This document shows, in pieces, positions 18,036 to 28,872 of a stretch of DNA of 64,000 nucleotides (position 1 is its first letter; every line of letters begins with the position of its first letter). The notes below the pieces were generated by a model. That model did no database searches. It was not told the DNA's origin and saw only the letters and a program-made list of their open reading frames with translations. Location: the IMG/VR virus record IMGVR_UViG_3300027963_000042, positions 62,001 to 126,000 of that record; one strand, given 5' to 3'. Origin of the DNA: a virus. A program made the translations under genes and the position numbers.

Positions 18036-18803
18036 ATGGCTAACAGAAAAAAAAGAATTACCGACGAAGAATTTTATGAGGATTTTCCTCCTGGATATCA
18101 ATCTCCTAATGCATCTAGATTCGATTTGCAAAAATTAAAGGTTGACTTTAAATTTAAAAACGAGAATCAAAAAAATCTCTCAAATCTTATAAATGACAAT
18201 AAGATCACTATCGTAGCTGGCCCAGCGGGAACTGGTAAAACCTATCTAGCATGTGCTCAAGCTCTAAAGCTCATGAAGAACGATACTAGATTTAAGAAAA
18301 TAATACTAGTAAAAAGTGTAACCGTTTTAGAAGGGGAAGAGGTAGGATTCCTTAAAGGTGACCTTAAAGAAAAAATGTTACCCTTTACAATATCTTTCCT
18401 TGATAACTTTCATAAAGTTATTGGAGAGGGGTTAACCCAAATTATGTTGGATCAGGGTTATATCGAGGTATTACCTTTAGCTTTTATTAGGGGTAGATCT
18501 ATAGACAACGCAATTATAATAGTAGACGAAGCCCAGAATATAACTCAGAAAAATATGAGATCTACTATGACTAGAATAGGTACGGACACTAAGATGATTA
18601 TTACCGGTGACACCAAACAGATAGACATGAAAAATCCAAAGCTATCGTCTCTTGATTTAGTGGTTAAGATATTTCAAAATAAGGATAATATCGGAACAAT
18701 GCACTTTGGTGTTAATGATATAGTTAGGGATCCAATAGTAAAACTTATAGAGGAAACATTCGATGAATGGGAAGAAAAAAATTCAAAGCCAAATAAGGGA
18801 TAA
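18036..18803 (+). CDS. phoH: PhoH-like ATPase
   Basis: A 255-residue PhoH-family P-loop ATPase. The Walker A motif G-P-A-G-T-G-K-T is at about residues 62-69. The V-D-E-A-Q-N Walker B is at about 164-169, and a sensor-like I-T-G-D-T-K-Q is at about 187-193. The family is related to superfamily-1 helicase cores and is very common in large tailed phages. It has been linked to phosphate stress and RNA metabolism, but its role in phages is unsettled. It lies on the plus strand among minus-strand tail genes, downstream of a 55-residue ORF, and converges with the beta-propeller gene 9 bases away. The start is ATG after a pure A/T stretch with no Shine-Dalgarno sequence. Confidence 0.93.
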   Translation: MANRKKRITDEEFYEDFPPGYQSPNASRFDLQKLKVDFKFKNENQKNLSNLINDNKITIVAGPAGTGKTYLACAQALKLMKNDTRFKKIILVKSVTVLEGEEVGFLKGDLKEKMLPFTISFLDNFHKVIGEGLTQIMLDQGYIEVLPLAFIRGRSIDNAIIIVDEAQNITQKNMRSTMTRIGTDTKMIITGDTKQIDMKNPKLSSLDLVVKIFQNKDNIGTMHFGVNDIVRDPIVKLIEETFDEWEEKNSKPNKG

Positions 18804-18812
18804 TCCGAAGAT

Positions 18813-21800
18813 TTATTCCCTATTGAATGTTGAATCTGGGTTATTTGGAATAACTATAGCAGATCCAAATTGTCCTTTATTAGCTTGTAATATTTCCATT
18901 TCCTGATACATTAGATCCTTACCTAATCTCATTGCTTGATAATCCCTTGCAAGGAAAGGTGGATTAGGATATCCATAATCGCTGGAGTCAACAAAATCAG
19001 GTCTAGTGTCATCCGGTCTTTTATCCTTGTGATCTATTACTTTTATGAATCCTGGCTTAGAAACCTCGTAGATGTTTCCTGCAGAATCTTCTACCTGATT
19101 GTATATCGTATAATATCCAGCATCTACAAAAGTGTAGATAAAGTATGGACTGCCCTTTATGTTAAGAAGCTCGTCTTTTGTTTCGGAGTTGCTTAGTATC
19201 CACTTATTGTTTTTCTTACCGTAAATATTAGAAGCATAGTTATTAAAAACCACGGTGGATAATAACGGAATCTCCATATAGTTATCTGTCGAATGAACAT
19301 CGCACCAAGTCCAAGCTCCTGACCCAGGCCTAGAAATAATATTTCCCAGATTTATACCTAACTCAGGATAGTATTGTTCAGACAGGGTAGAAAATCCTCC
19401 TGTTGAACCAAATGATATGAAACTTCCGGTACCCCCAGTAGAGCCACTAGTATTAACTCCGAAAATAAATACGTTTGAAGAAGTATCCTTAGAGAATGTT
19501 AGGTCGCCTTCAAAAGTACCTAAATTTTGTAGATCTAAATTTTTATTAGCATTATTCGTCTTGAGCAGTGCGACACTATATCCTGTTAATCCTGGTGTGT
19601 TTATTTGATATGATGTAAAAAATTGGGATTCGTTGATTTTATCAAAAGCTAAAAAGCCCATATCCCTATCAAGAACGCCAGTAGAATTATATGAAATATC
19701 TCTTAATGTTCCTTGATCAGTTATTTCAGCTGTGTATAAATAGTTCTGTCCTGTAGAGCCCAATACTATTTGGCTTCCAAAATAAGTACCGGTTACACCC
19801 TGACCATAGTCTCCCATAATGGTATTAACATAATAACCAGAATTATCCTTAGCTGTAATTATTTTCTTAATGCCGTTATAAGAGGAAGTACCGCCTATAT
19901 CTACGATTCCTCCAGTTATCCCGTTAGCTGTGGGACCTGAAATTATATAGAATGGATAATTTTTAGAAGCTGATGGGGATGGATGCAGAATATTAAGCCC
20001 CATCATATTAAAAGTACCCGATGATTGTCCAGTTATAATAAATCCATTTTCGTTATTTGACGATTTTATATCTTCTATAGAAAATCCACCAGTTGAACCC
20101 GAAGTGCTTTTTATTTCAACTAAATCTAGATTATCTGAATCAAGTTTAATATATGCACCAAATTCATTAGAAGCAAGGTCTCCAATATAATAAGGAACCG
20201 TCGATATATCTCCCGTTCTATCCCATTCATTTTTTAAAGAGCTGAAAATGACAGGGGTGTTTGATGTGTGGGTAATCGCAAGATTCACATGATACCTAGA
20301 AGAATCTATTTTAGTGCTTACCGTCCCACCGGGATAAGGTAATGCTACGGTTGAAACGGGAGGGAAATATCTAAACGAATTAATTCTATATTTTTTTCTT
20401 ACGTTGCTTTCATAATCACCGGTAACCCCGTTTATATCGGTAAATGTAGAGGAACTTCCTAGATCTCTTCCTATTTTAACCACGTACGCTGCATTTGAAT
20501 CAGTCTTTGATCCAGCATTATCTATAGTGTATGGATAAACGGAAGGAGTCCGTTGGCCAACTTGAATAGTAATAGATGTTCCGTTTGTATATGGAAATGC
20601 TGCTGTTGCCCCGCTCTGATAAGTTGTACGTATTCCGAATGAATTTGTATCCCTATAAATCTGATCTATTCTATAGTAAGCAGTGTTACCGCCCTGTACG
20701 ATTATCAAACTTTGTCCAGTCAGTCTGTTGTTAATAGATGAAAATTCATTGCCTCCTACTCCGTTTATAAAACTAAGATAGACCAAATTTACATTATCGT
20801 AGCTACCCCCCGTTCCTGCGGAGAATCCGGTAAACCCAAAGTCACAGTAAGTGTTTGCAACCGAATCACCGCTACCTACTGAAACACTCCATGGGCTATT
20901 TATGACCACCGTGCCAAATGAGGGTACACCTATCCCAGGATATGTCCCTGCAGTAGCACCGGGAACATTAGGATTGGTAATACCCACCGGTGCCCCAGTT
21001 GCACCCCCCGTTGTAATTGGAAATCCGTATGCCCCCCAGACAAATTCGCCAACCTCAATAAATCTATTAAAAGTACCGGAAGCATATAAATATAATCCAT
21101 CCTCGCTTGAGCAAAGACTTTGAACTTCGGTGCTAAATCCTTTAAATGGAAGTATCGATTCGACATTACCTCTCTCTGAATAAGAAACTATAAACCCGGT
21201 TTTTCCGTTATTAACTGAATTATAAGTTGATAGTGTGCCTGAATTTAAACTAGGTCCATAGTCAGATAATATTGCTGGGGTATTGTCCGCATAATATCCA
21301 AACTGGATCGAATAATTTCCGGTATAAATATCGGGCTGAATATAGCCTCCAACATAATATTTCTTCTCCCCTAGAAAAGTCTGTGTTGCTGAAGATGTTA
21401 CTCTAAACATTCCTATGTTACCTGATGCTCCTGAAATATACGAAATAGATTTCTCCCATTCGGAAGCTTGTATAGATTCGGAAATCTGATCTTGCTCAAA
21501 AGAAGGCAAAGCCCAATTGTTCCAATATGGTTGTTTACCTGCTCTACCATCAGCTATATCACTTAATTTTGTGGTCAGAAATAAATTACGGGGATCCAGC
21601 CCAGGGTGCTTATATTCAAGGAAAGAGCTATCATAAACCATCCACTCCGGATAAGTCCATGTGTATTTATTTACTTTAGGTAAAGGTGAACCCCCGCCAG
21701 TGGCAGTATGGTAAGTGAAATTCCATCCCGTTGCTCCTGCATATTTAGAAGATCCATAAACGTGGGGCAAATCATAAGCGAAAAGCGAAAGTTGATTATA

Positions 21801-22847
21801 TCCAAGAATCCATAAATCATTCGCGTGGATAGTTAGCCCATCCTGATTCGTATTGTGGCCTATTAGCTCTATACCAAGCACAGCATTTGAATTCAATGAA
21901 GAATTTAAGGTATTAAATTGCGTGTGTGATGTTCCATTAAAATGCCAAAGACCTGTTCCCTGTCCAAGCTCACCGTCTCCTATTGAATAAAAAACATGTC
22001 CATTATCCCTTGCTTTCACACAAGTTATTGGACCCCCACTAACCCCATAATTCCAGAATTCAACACCATCAAAATACGAAATACCTATGTCAGTTCCGAT
22101 CCACAGGTTTCCATTCTCGTCAAAGTCTAAACAATACACGTTATCTGATATTATTCCGCTTGTGCTAGTGTTGTAAACTTTTGCCTGCTGGATATATTTT
22201 GATCCGTTTGTTAAAGTTATGGTTTGTAATTTTCCTTGGGGAACAACAAAAAGCCCTTCCGAAGTTCCCATATAGTAAAGATAATCCTTACCGTCATACC
22301 CTTTAGTTTCTATATCATAGATATGCGGCCAAGTATAATCATCAACGGTTTCATCCCATTGATCGGTTTCTTTAAAATAATAAAATAATCTTCCACCGGT
22401 GGCTCCATTTATTCTTGTATAATCAGATGCACCGGTTCCGCCTACCCCGTTAAGTGGATTGATAAAAGCTAAAATATCGTCACCAAAGGGGCAAGCGTAT
22501 ATTAATGAAACTTCCTGAGGCTGATTGAAAGTTCCCAAAGCCTGGAATGTCCAGCTATCACCCTCGTCAACTTTATTAGTATTGATCCAAAAAACTGCAA
22601 TCTGATTTATGTTAGCATTTCCTGCTGTTGGTCCTTGTGCTACACCAACCCAAGCTTTATCCTCCGGATCTATTGATATACATCTGGTATCCAGATAGTA
22701 TGGGGAAACCTGGGGAACTGCAGAGTTTGTGCTGTCGTAATATTCCCAGATTGACCCGTTGAATCTTCTAACATCCTGACCTGAAGCCCAAGCGTAAAAT
22801 TCTTGATCTAGATCTATCTGATTAATATAAAGGGATGAATTAGGCAT
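18813..22847 (-). CDS. Large tail protein with beta-propeller and PKD-like domain
   Basis: A 1344-residue virion protein, probably an adhesin. The first 400 residues contain repeated propeller blades. The clearest, at about residues 235-270, reads N-V-Y-C-L-D-F-D-E-N-G-N-L-W-I-G-T and then G-I-S-Y-F-D-G. This is the two-component-regulator propeller (Reg_prop) signature known from Bacteroidetes periplasmic sensors of glycans. Weaker copies are seen near residues 54-70 and 275-300. The C-terminal part (about 1215-1300) ends in a PKD-type strand pair with D-A-G-Y-Y-T-I-Y and E-D-S-A-G-N. The middle is Gly/Ser/Thr-rich. A propeller on a tail protein suggests glycan or protein binding at the host surface (inference). 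Confidence 0.65.
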   Translation of the reverse strand: MPNSSLYINQIDLDQEFYAWASGQDVRRFNGSIWEYYDSTNSAVPQVSPYYLDTRCISIDPEDKAWVGVAQGPTAGNANINQIAVFWINTNKVDEGDSWTFQALGTFNQPQEVSLIYACPFGDDILAFINPLNGVGGTGASDYTRINGATGGRLFYYFKETDQWDETVDDYTWPHIYDIETKGYDGKDYLYYMGTSEGLFVVPQGKLQTITLTNGSKYIQQAKVYNTSTSGIISDNVYCLDFDENGNLWIGTDIGISYFDGVEFWNYGVSGGPITCVKARDNGHVFYSIGDGELGQGTGLWHFNGTSHTQFNTLNSSLNSNAVLGIELIGHNTNQDGLTIHANDLWILGYNQLSLFAYDLPHVYGSSKYAGATGWNFTYHTATGGGSPLPKVNKYTWTYPEWMVYDSSFLEYKHPGLDPRNLFLTTKLSDIADGRAGKQPYWNNWALPSFEQDQISESIQASEWEKSISYISGASGNIGMFRVTSSATQTFLGEKKYYVGGYIQPDIYTGNYSIQFGYYADNTPAILSDYGPSLNSGTLSTYNSVNNGKTGFIVSYSERGNVESILPFKGFSTEVQSLCSSEDGLYLYASGTFNRFIEVGEFVWGAYGFPITTGGATGAPVGITNPNVPGATAGTYPGIGVPSFGTVVINSPWSVSVGSGDSVANTYCDFGFTGFSAGTGGSYDNVNLVYLSFINGVGGNEFSSINNRLTGQSLIIVQGGNTAYYRIDQIYRDTNSFGIRTTYQSGATAAFPYTNGTSITIQVGQRTPSVYPYTIDNAGSKTDSNAAYVVKIGRDLGSSSTFTDINGVTGDYESNVRKKYRINSFRYFPPVSTVALPYPGGTVSTKIDSSRYHVNLAITHTSNTPVIFSSLKNEWDRTGDISTVPYYIGDLASNEFGAYIKLDSDNLDLVEIKSTSGSTGGFSIEDIKSSNNENGFIITGQSSGTFNMMGLNILHPSPSASKNYPFYIISGPTANGITGGIVDIGGTSSYNGIKKIITAKDNSGYYVNTIMGDYGQGVTGTYFGSQIVLGSTGQNYLYTAEITDQGTLRDISYNSTGVLDRDMGFLAFDKINESQFFTSYQINTPGLTGYSVALLKTNNANKNLDLQNLGTFEGDLTFSKDTSSNVFIFGVNTSGSTGGTGSFISFGSTGGFSTLSEQYYPELGINLGNIISRPGSGAWTWCDVHSTDNYMEIPLLSTVVFNNYASNIYGKKNNKWILSNSETKDELLNIKGSPYFIYTFVDAGYYTIYNQVEDSAGNIYEVSKPGFIKVIDHKDKRPDDTRPDFVDSSDYGYPNPPFLARDYQAMRLGKDLMYQEMEILQANKGQFGSAIVIPNNPDSTFNRE

Positions 22848-22870
22848 CTATCTTTTTTTAAATTGTATTG

Positions 22871-22878
22871 TATATATT
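22871..22878 (-). promoter_or_regulatory. Candidate late promoter core (AATATATA)
   Basis: AATATATA on the minus strand, 23 bases before the ATG of the beta-propeller gene, in the 57-base gap between two tail genes. It is a one-base variant of the GATATATA core. Confidence 0.4.
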
Positions 22879-22904
22879 TGAATTTTAATAACAGGGATAT
22901 TAAA

Positions 22905-24635
22905 TTATGGACTGCCGAAATACCATCCTCTTACAGGACCAGTAGATCCGGGGTTGGCTATCTGATATGGGTTGGCTATTCTATTTGTATTGAAAGAAAT
23001 CCAATTTGTTTTACCTATGGTTGCTGTTGTAGGAACTCCTCGCCTCCCAGCCCAAGGACCGTTGTCGCTTAGATCTACTGCAGCTAGAAAAAGGCCCGAA
23101 CCTCCCCAGTCGTTATCTATAATTGAAATTTTAAGGCCATTAAAAGTATTTGGATCTACTAATCCTATATTATACATCCATGCATAATCGGGAGAAGCCG
23201 AAGCAACAATGTTATTTTCAAACCCGTTTCCATTACTAACTAAAGCAGCATTTATTAGACTTGCAACACCTAATCCTGCTCCTGTATCCTGCATAAATAC
23301 CAATGTACCATCGGGGGAATTTCCCACACCCCCTGAAATTAATATATCAGATATTGTAACATCAACAGTCATATCATAGCCAGATTCGATATTATTTATA
23401 CAAGGTGAACCCGTGCTAAATCTCAGGGTTAAATATAGTGTAACAGTACCTGATACATACGATGCAGAGGGAAGACAAGCCCCACCGTATCCCCCACTAG
23501 CACCTCCTGCGCCATCAAGTTCAGATTCATAAGCTACGGGATATTCACCGCTATAAAAGGCTACCTCTAATGCTTTAGAAGACTGGTACCCTATGTAAAA
23601 TTCATTAAAAATTAGATTTGATACCTGTGTACTTGTCCAATACCTGTTACTAATTAAAGATTTTCCATAGCCTTGTATATCAGCAAAATAAAATATATTA
23701 TTGAAATAGGTCCCAAGATCACCAGGAAGCATATAATTACCCTGTGTGTACCTTGTTAATGATCCCCATCCGGTTGCTCCAGGTACACCAAGAGCATTAA
23801 AAGCAAGACTGGAAGCAATATATTGTCCAGTGAACAAACCATAATTTATACTGCTGGGCATTACTATATCTTGCGAAGAAGACCAATATGATGTAATTTC
23901 TCCCTGAGCTCTGAATTGAGTGTTATTTATAGGAATAGGTACCGCAGAACTACCAGTGGTATTTACAGAATATGCATTACCAGAACCTGATATACCTAAT
24001 GCTGTTAATAGAATTCCCGTGTCTGCCACGGATTGATAATGCAGGCCTAATGTAAAGGGAGATGCTAAATAATTATAACGCTCAAATAAGCCATTTTTGC
24101 TATATGTCACAGTCACAGAAGAAGATGCAGTGTTACCCAAAAGGCTAGTTAAAATAACAGAGGATGTTGATACGTAAGTTGAATACGTAGCACCAGACTC
24201 AGATCCTGTTAAAGTCAACCAGTTGTAAATTATGGCACCCAATTGGTTGTTTGCCGTGGTAATTCCTGGGGTACCCAAACCAGCAACGTTCCATGTATAG
24301 TAGGCAGCACTAGCTGTAGATCCTACTGCAGTATATGTTACTCCTTTTCCCATAGGAACAACAGCGGTCTGGTTGCTGGTCATTGTCATTGAGATATTCT
24401 CAGGAGCTACAACAATTATGTTTGACTTCTCGTTGGAAGAACTGATGCTTCCGATGCTTACAGTCAATTTAGCACTAAATCCAGTATTTGATGGGGAAGC
24501 ATATCTAACAATAGGATTAGTTGCGGTTGCCCCGGTAGGTGTTCCCCCCGGGAAATTCCAGATCCTTCCAGTAGGTGATCCCTCTGAGATGTCCTGATAT
24601 AAAATGTAATCCCCTTGGCTTATTGATATTGACAT
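22905..24635 (-). CDS. Tail protein with N-terminal PKD domain
   Basis: A 576-residue structural protein. Residues about 8-75 form a PKD-type beta-sandwich: G-D-Y-I-L-Y-Q-D, then R-I-W-N-F-P-G-G-T-P, then paired strands ending in I-I-V-V. A second Ig-like segment may follow at about 76-175. The rest (about 180-576) is aromatic and Gly-rich without a recognised fold. PKD domains mediate protein or polysaccharide contacts and are common in Bacteroidetes surface proteins and in tail proteins of their phages. It is the first gene after a candidate late promoter at 24658-24665. Host binding or a tail-tip role is inferred. Confidence 0.6.
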   Translation of the reverse strand: MSISISQGDYILYQDISEGSPTGRIWNFPGGTPTGATATNPIVRYASPSNTGFSAKLTVSIGSISSSNEKSNIIVVAPENISMTMTSNQTAVVPMGKGVTYTAVGSTASAAYYTWNVAGLGTPGITTANNQLGAIIYNWLTLTGSESGATYSTYVSTSSVILTSLLGNTASSSVTVTYSKNGLFERYNYLASPFTLGLHYQSVADTGILLTALGISGSGNAYSVNTTGSSAVPIPINNTQFRAQGEITSYWSSSQDIVMPSSINYGLFTGQYIASSLAFNALGVPGATGWGSLTRYTQGNYMLPGDLGTYFNNIFYFADIQGYGKSLISNRYWTSTQVSNLIFNEFYIGYQSSKALEVAFYSGEYPVAYESELDGAGGASGGYGGACLPSASYVSGTVTLYLTLRFSTGSPCINNIESGYDMTVDVTISDILISGGVGNSPDGTLVFMQDTGAGLGVASLINAALVSNGNGFENNIVASASPDYAWMYNIGLVDPNTFNGLKISIIDNDWGGSGLFLAAVDLSDNGPWAGRRGVPTTATIGKTNWISFNTNRIANPYQIANPGSTGPVRGWYFGSP

Positions 24636-24657
24636 TAAAGAATAAGATAGTTTGATT

Positions 24658-24665
24658 TATATATC
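24658..24665 (-). promoter_or_regulatory. Candidate late promoter core (GATATATA)
   Basis: The minus strand reads CTGGATATATAAA, 22 bases before the ATG of the PKD-domain tail gene, within the 43-base intergenic gap. Confidence 0.5.
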
Positions 24666-24678
24666 CAGATTAATATGA

Positions 24679-27600
24679 TCATGGATAAAGTTGGTATGTG
24701 AATTCGGCAACCAATAATCCGCTACCACCTATTTGTGAAGGTGGCGGAGCACTCTGAGAATTGGATACCCCCGAATCATTTACAGAAACATTTATTGGAG
24801 GGGTATTTAAAGGTAAATTACCGCTTTCATTAGGAATCGGTCTATAATAAAAATTCTGAATATTAGGATCCGCTGAATTATTTAGCTGATCTGCTAATTC
24901 TCCTATAGTCAAAGAAGCTAATCCTGGCTGTATAGTCATTCCCGTAGGAAATGGATAAAATTCGTTACCTGTGCTAATCTTTAAGAAATCACCTGGTGTT
25001 ATGTTATGTAGTTCATATCCGCCAAGCCAATCGTTATTAAACTCATAATCAAACCATGTATGCGCATAGCCTTCGTCCCATCCATTATCCGTGAATATGT
25101 CCCAATTTATCTTTTTAGTTCCCCAATATTTTAAATTTGCATTGGGTAGAGCTGAACTAGATTCGGACCAATAAACGTATGTTTCGGCAGAACTAGATCC
25201 ACCTGATAATCCCGCAGAATCTGAAATTACCGAAATTGATCCAGTAGCTTCATATGTTAGTAATACACCATTTTGATCTGCACCTAGTTCATCGGGTGCA
25301 CTGATAACCAAAGTAACAGGATCGTTACTTGGATCCGTGCAAGAAGCAAAATAATCGGGATAGGTTCTAAGCGAATTAACAGAAGATGCTATAGCATTTA
25401 CCGTTCTGTATAGGGAATCTCCAGATTCACTAGAACCTACTAATCTTCCACCTACATAGACAGAAATACTTCCTGCCCCGGTAACATATTGGTTGGTAAA
25501 TACAGCGGAATCTACAGATAATCTGGAAGGTCCGGTTAAGCCTACTGTATTGCTCCACGAAGAACTGATTATTGTGGATACAGTAAAGGTATTATTAGAT
25601 CCGGAAGGAACGGTTATTATCCATCTACCTAGTAATTCCGGTATGGTATCCAATAAGGTTACTTCTTCGCCTGTGCTAAGATTATGTGGGGTAGCACATA
25701 TCACTGTGGCAAAACTATATTGTCCTGATATAATTAAATAAGAGGTTATCTCCGTTATAGCTATATTTGATTGGGTAAACGAGATATACCCAGTTGCTCC
25801 AATAGGATCTGTGTTTACCTTAACGTAAGCATCTTGTCCTTCTTCAGATTTATTTCCATAGGTAGCAAAATCTAGGATTTCGCTAGGGATGGTCTTTTCT
25901 AAAACCTCTATCGTCTCACCCTCAGCAGGATATTCCCATATTGAATTATAATCTTCCCATCCCTTAAATACATTTCTCCATGTGTAATCCTCTACCTCTC
26001 TATATCTGGTCCACGCATCAATATCTATAATCTTTGGGCTCACCGTTATAGCTCCATTCTTTATCGCTACCGTTTTAGCGTTAAAGGCGTCATAGACGTT
26101 GCATGTTACCTGATAAACACCAGTGTATGGTACAAAGTGGGCTAAGGTATAAAAGTCCAGTATAGACCCTCTAAATTGGAAATTATAAGGGCTTCCTTGT
26201 TGTGTTGCTGGTTTATTTATTATCCACTCAATATCAACCATGTTAGAGAAATCTACGTTTCTCCAGTTAAGTAAAGAATAATTCTGTATGGTTGAGAATA
26301 ATGATGCTTCGTCTGTGTTTACTGTCGTTGAGTTATCAAGGAAAACACTATAGATACCGGTGGAATAACTAACAGCTGTTACTTTACCGAATATGTTTGT
26401 TGGCTTGTATAAAACTCTGCTACCAACTTTAAATACAGGAATAAGAATGGACGACCAATTTATATTCAGCTCGTCCCAAGTCCATCTATCTAAAATAAGT
26501 TCCAATACTATTGGCATACCCAAAGGTGTATCGTAAATTAATCCTGTTGTTGGATCAGTATAAGCTGGTGGATCATATTTTCCATCCCCCAGTTCAAGCA
26601 ATTCACCGTTCTGTTTGAGATCATAGAAATTAGTGATTGCATTCAACATAGAATCATTCTGTGTAACCGTGTATAATTGCTGATTGGATAAAGGATCTAT
26701 TATATTTCCCAAATCCGAAATCTCCGCCGGTGCAACTTCTATTATCCCATTAAGTAGGGCTTTATTGGTGGAAGAATAATAATATACAGGTGATGTCTGC
26801 TGTGGTGTTACATTCCAAATTAAGCTAGGACCCCCTGATGTAACACCATTGTTAATTATACCTAATGGGTCCACCTGGGAAAGTCCGGGATCGGTTGTTA
26901 TATAAAAATCAAATTCTGCTGGGGAAATACTAAATTCATAGGTATTACCAGCATTAATATTTAATACCGGGTTAGGTCCATTTAATCCAGTTGGTCCGGT
27001 AAGTCCAGCTATATAAAGCGCACTTCCTGTTCCTCCCGACACCTCCACGTAAGCATCAAACTTATTGTAATATGAAGAAGGTGTCTGTATAGAAGTGCTT
27101 AAAGGTCTAGTAGAAAAATTTCTAAGATCCTCGATAAATCCAAAATCCGGGGTAACCTTAATGTCAGTATAAAACCCCGATTCAATATCAGGTCTTTGCA
27201 TGACATCTGTCCATGCCTTAGTATTATAAACGTTGAAATAAATACCCTCACCAGTTATATCAATGATTCTTGCATTAAGTGGTAAATAATCTCTCTTAAG
27301 CCTTTCCTTAAGGGCAAACATTTTTATAAGAACTTCCTCTTGAGTAAATTTAAAATTATCAACAACTTCAGGATACCCGTAATCTGAATCATTTCCCGTG
27401 GTTTTATTTATATCATAATATAGACCGAATAAAGAGGTTTTTTTATACGTTCTGCTAGGTAGAATTGTGGTATCAGAGGAAACATCAAGAACATATTGTC
27501 CATCAGCATTTGGTCCATAAGTTTGAACCAATTTATATTTACCCGAATTTGGATTGTCTAAAACATCTCCTATCGAATAACTCTGGGTATATCCTCCAGA

Positions 27601-28869
27601 TTGCTGTCTTTTTATCGCATTGAGGAATTGCTTATTCTGTTGTAGTGGTGATTCTAATCTTGCACTCCGGTATTGTAGGTTTAGCCAATATTCTTTTATT
27701 CTTAAATCCTGATATCCAAAGAATCTGATTGCATTGATTAGACCCTTGTAACTTCCTATGTAAGGAAATATCTCCTCTCCTGCTATTAATAACTCTTTCC
27801 TCTTATCATTTATTTCTAGGTAATTTGGAAGGGGTTCAGAAGGATCATGATCTCTTAGTATAATTGAATCGTCCTGGTAAAAAGCTCTACCCATGTTTTT
27901 TAACATGACACTAAATCTCTCATCCTCACCGACTATTTCGCCATAAAAATCCATCTCGATTATTTTCACAGGCGTGCCTGTACTAATATCCTCTATGATT
28001 AATTTTCTCTCATAGATATTAGATGCTAAGTCAGTTGCATTAATAGCAACATTTATTGATAAAGCCTCCGAATTTATTAAAGATGTTGAAACATAACCAT
28101 TACCAGAAAGACTGTCAGTAGGACTGGCATCCACATTATAGACCAGGTTGGGGTAGCTAACTATTAAAGGCTGTCCATCTCCACCTTCGAGTTGGTCTTC
28201 TATCTTGTATGTGAATATAATTTCAGATACGTCAGTTTCACCATAGCTATCATTATACCATCGGGATCTCCATTTACCAGCAGTAGCTCCGGTGGCTCCT
28301 GTATGAGGGAGTCCATATTCTAGATTGCCTGAGTTATTAAGCGTCTGAACTATGAATATCTGCTGGTTCTCGTAAAGTCCGGAGGAAACCGGATCAAAAT
28401 ATATGTTACCCTTAAAATATCCGCCAGGTCTGTTAGAATAAGTTGCATTAAAATAAATTTGATTATTTAGACTTATCAATCTTTGCCCATTAATAGTATC
28501 GACTTCAAAGTTAACCCTTAAATATGTTGAATTATTTACAACAGATGATATCTTAGCTTCAAATTCCCCCTGGTTTGCTATTCTACCTTCAATGTATACA
28601 TCTGCACCATTAAGTATAGCGCTGTTTATCGAATCACCCCAAGCTACAATGTTAAATCCATTTACATCAGCTATATTCAAATCGATATAAGATGGATTAC
28701 TGTCCAGCTGACTAACTGATATCTGGCCCTCTGAAGAAACCGATGATGAAGTTACGTACGTAAACTTTTGATCAAGTTCACTAGGACCTGTTGCCCCAAT
28801 GTAGTCAAAGTTTAGCGGACTTCCAGTCTTATCATAAAAATTAAGCCTTCTATAGAAAAATTCTGACAT
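24679..28869 (-). CDS. gp7/gpI-like baseplate wedge protein with extra beta-domains
   Basis: A 1396-residue protein directly downstream of the gp6-like gene and one small gene, the position expected for a gp7 or P2 gpI equivalent. Residues about 365-400 contain P-Y-I-G-S-Y-K-G-L-I-N-A-I-R-F-F-G-Y followed by K-E-Y-W, a pattern of wedge or gpI-type tail proteins. Residues about 637-715 look like a cupredoxin-type beta-sandwich without evident copper ligands, and about 900-945 is a PKD-like strand set (Y-x-V-x3-V-Y-D-A). Gly-Ala-Thr-Gly inserts occur near residues 25, 190 and 620. T4 gp7 is 1032 residues, so this protein carries added modules. The gp7 call rests mainly on synteny and one motif. 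Confidence 0.55.
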   Translation of the reverse strand: MSEFFYRRLNFYDKTGSPLNFDYIGATGPSELDQKFTYVTSSSVSSEGQISVSQLDSNPSYIDLNIADVNGFNIVAWGDSINSAILNGADVYIEGRIANQGEFEAKISSVVNNSTYLRVNFEVDTINGQRLISLNNQIYFNATYSNRPGGYFKGNIYFDPVSSGLYENQQIFIVQTLNNSGNLEYGLPHTGATGATAGKWRSRWYNDSYGETDVSEIIFTYKIEDQLEGGDGQPLIVSYPNLVYNVDASPTDSLSGNGYVSTSLINSEALSINVAINATDLASNIYERKLIIEDISTGTPVKIIEMDFYGEIVGEDERFSVMLKNMGRAFYQDDSIILRDHDPSEPLPNYLEINDKRKELLIAGEEIFPYIGSYKGLINAIRFFGYQDLRIKEYWLNLQYRSARLESPLQQNKQFLNAIKRQQSGGYTQSYSIGDVLDNPNSGKYKLVQTYGPNADGQYVLDVSSDTTILPSRTYKKTSLFGLYYDINKTTGNDSDYGYPEVVDNFKFTQEEVLIKMFALKERLKRDYLPLNARIIDITGEGIYFNVYNTKAWTDVMQRPDIESGFYTDIKVTPDFGFIEDLRNFSTRPLSTSIQTPSSYYNKFDAYVEVSGGTGSALYIAGLTGPTGLNGPNPVLNINAGNTYEFSISPAEFDFYITTDPGLSQVDPLGIINNGVTSGGPSLIWNVTPQQTSPVYYYSSTNKALLNGIIEVAPAEISDLGNIIDPLSNQQLYTVTQNDSMLNAITNFYDLKQNGELLELGDGKYDPPAYTDPTTGLIYDTPLGMPIVLELILDRWTWDELNINWSSILIPVFKVGSRVLYKPTNIFGKVTAVSYSTGIYSVFLDNSTTVNTDEASLFSTIQNYSLLNWRNVDFSNMVDIEWIINKPATQQGSPYNFQFRGSILDFYTLAHFVPYTGVYQVTCNVYDAFNAKTVAIKNGAITVSPKIIDIDAWTRYREVEDYTWRNVFKGWEDYNSIWEYPAEGETIEVLEKTIPSEILDFATYGNKSEEGQDAYVKVNTDPIGATGYISFTQSNIAITEITSYLIISGQYSFATVICATPHNLSTGEEVTLLDTIPELLGRWIITVPSGSNNTFTVSTIISSSWSNTVGLTGPSRLSVDSAVFTNQYVTGAGSISVYVGGRLVGSSESGDSLYRTVNAIASSVNSLRTYPDYFASCTDPSNDPVTLVISAPDELGADQNGVLLTYEATGSISVISDSAGLSGGSSSAETYVYWSESSSALPNANLKYWGTKKINWDIFTDNGWDEGYAHTWFDYEFNNDWLGGYELHNITPGDFLKISTGNEFYPFPTGMTIQPGLASLTIGELADQLNNSADPNIQNFYYRPIPNESGNLPLNTPPINVSVNDSGVSNSQSAPPPSQIGGSGLLVAEFTYQLYP

Positions 28870-28872
28870 ATT

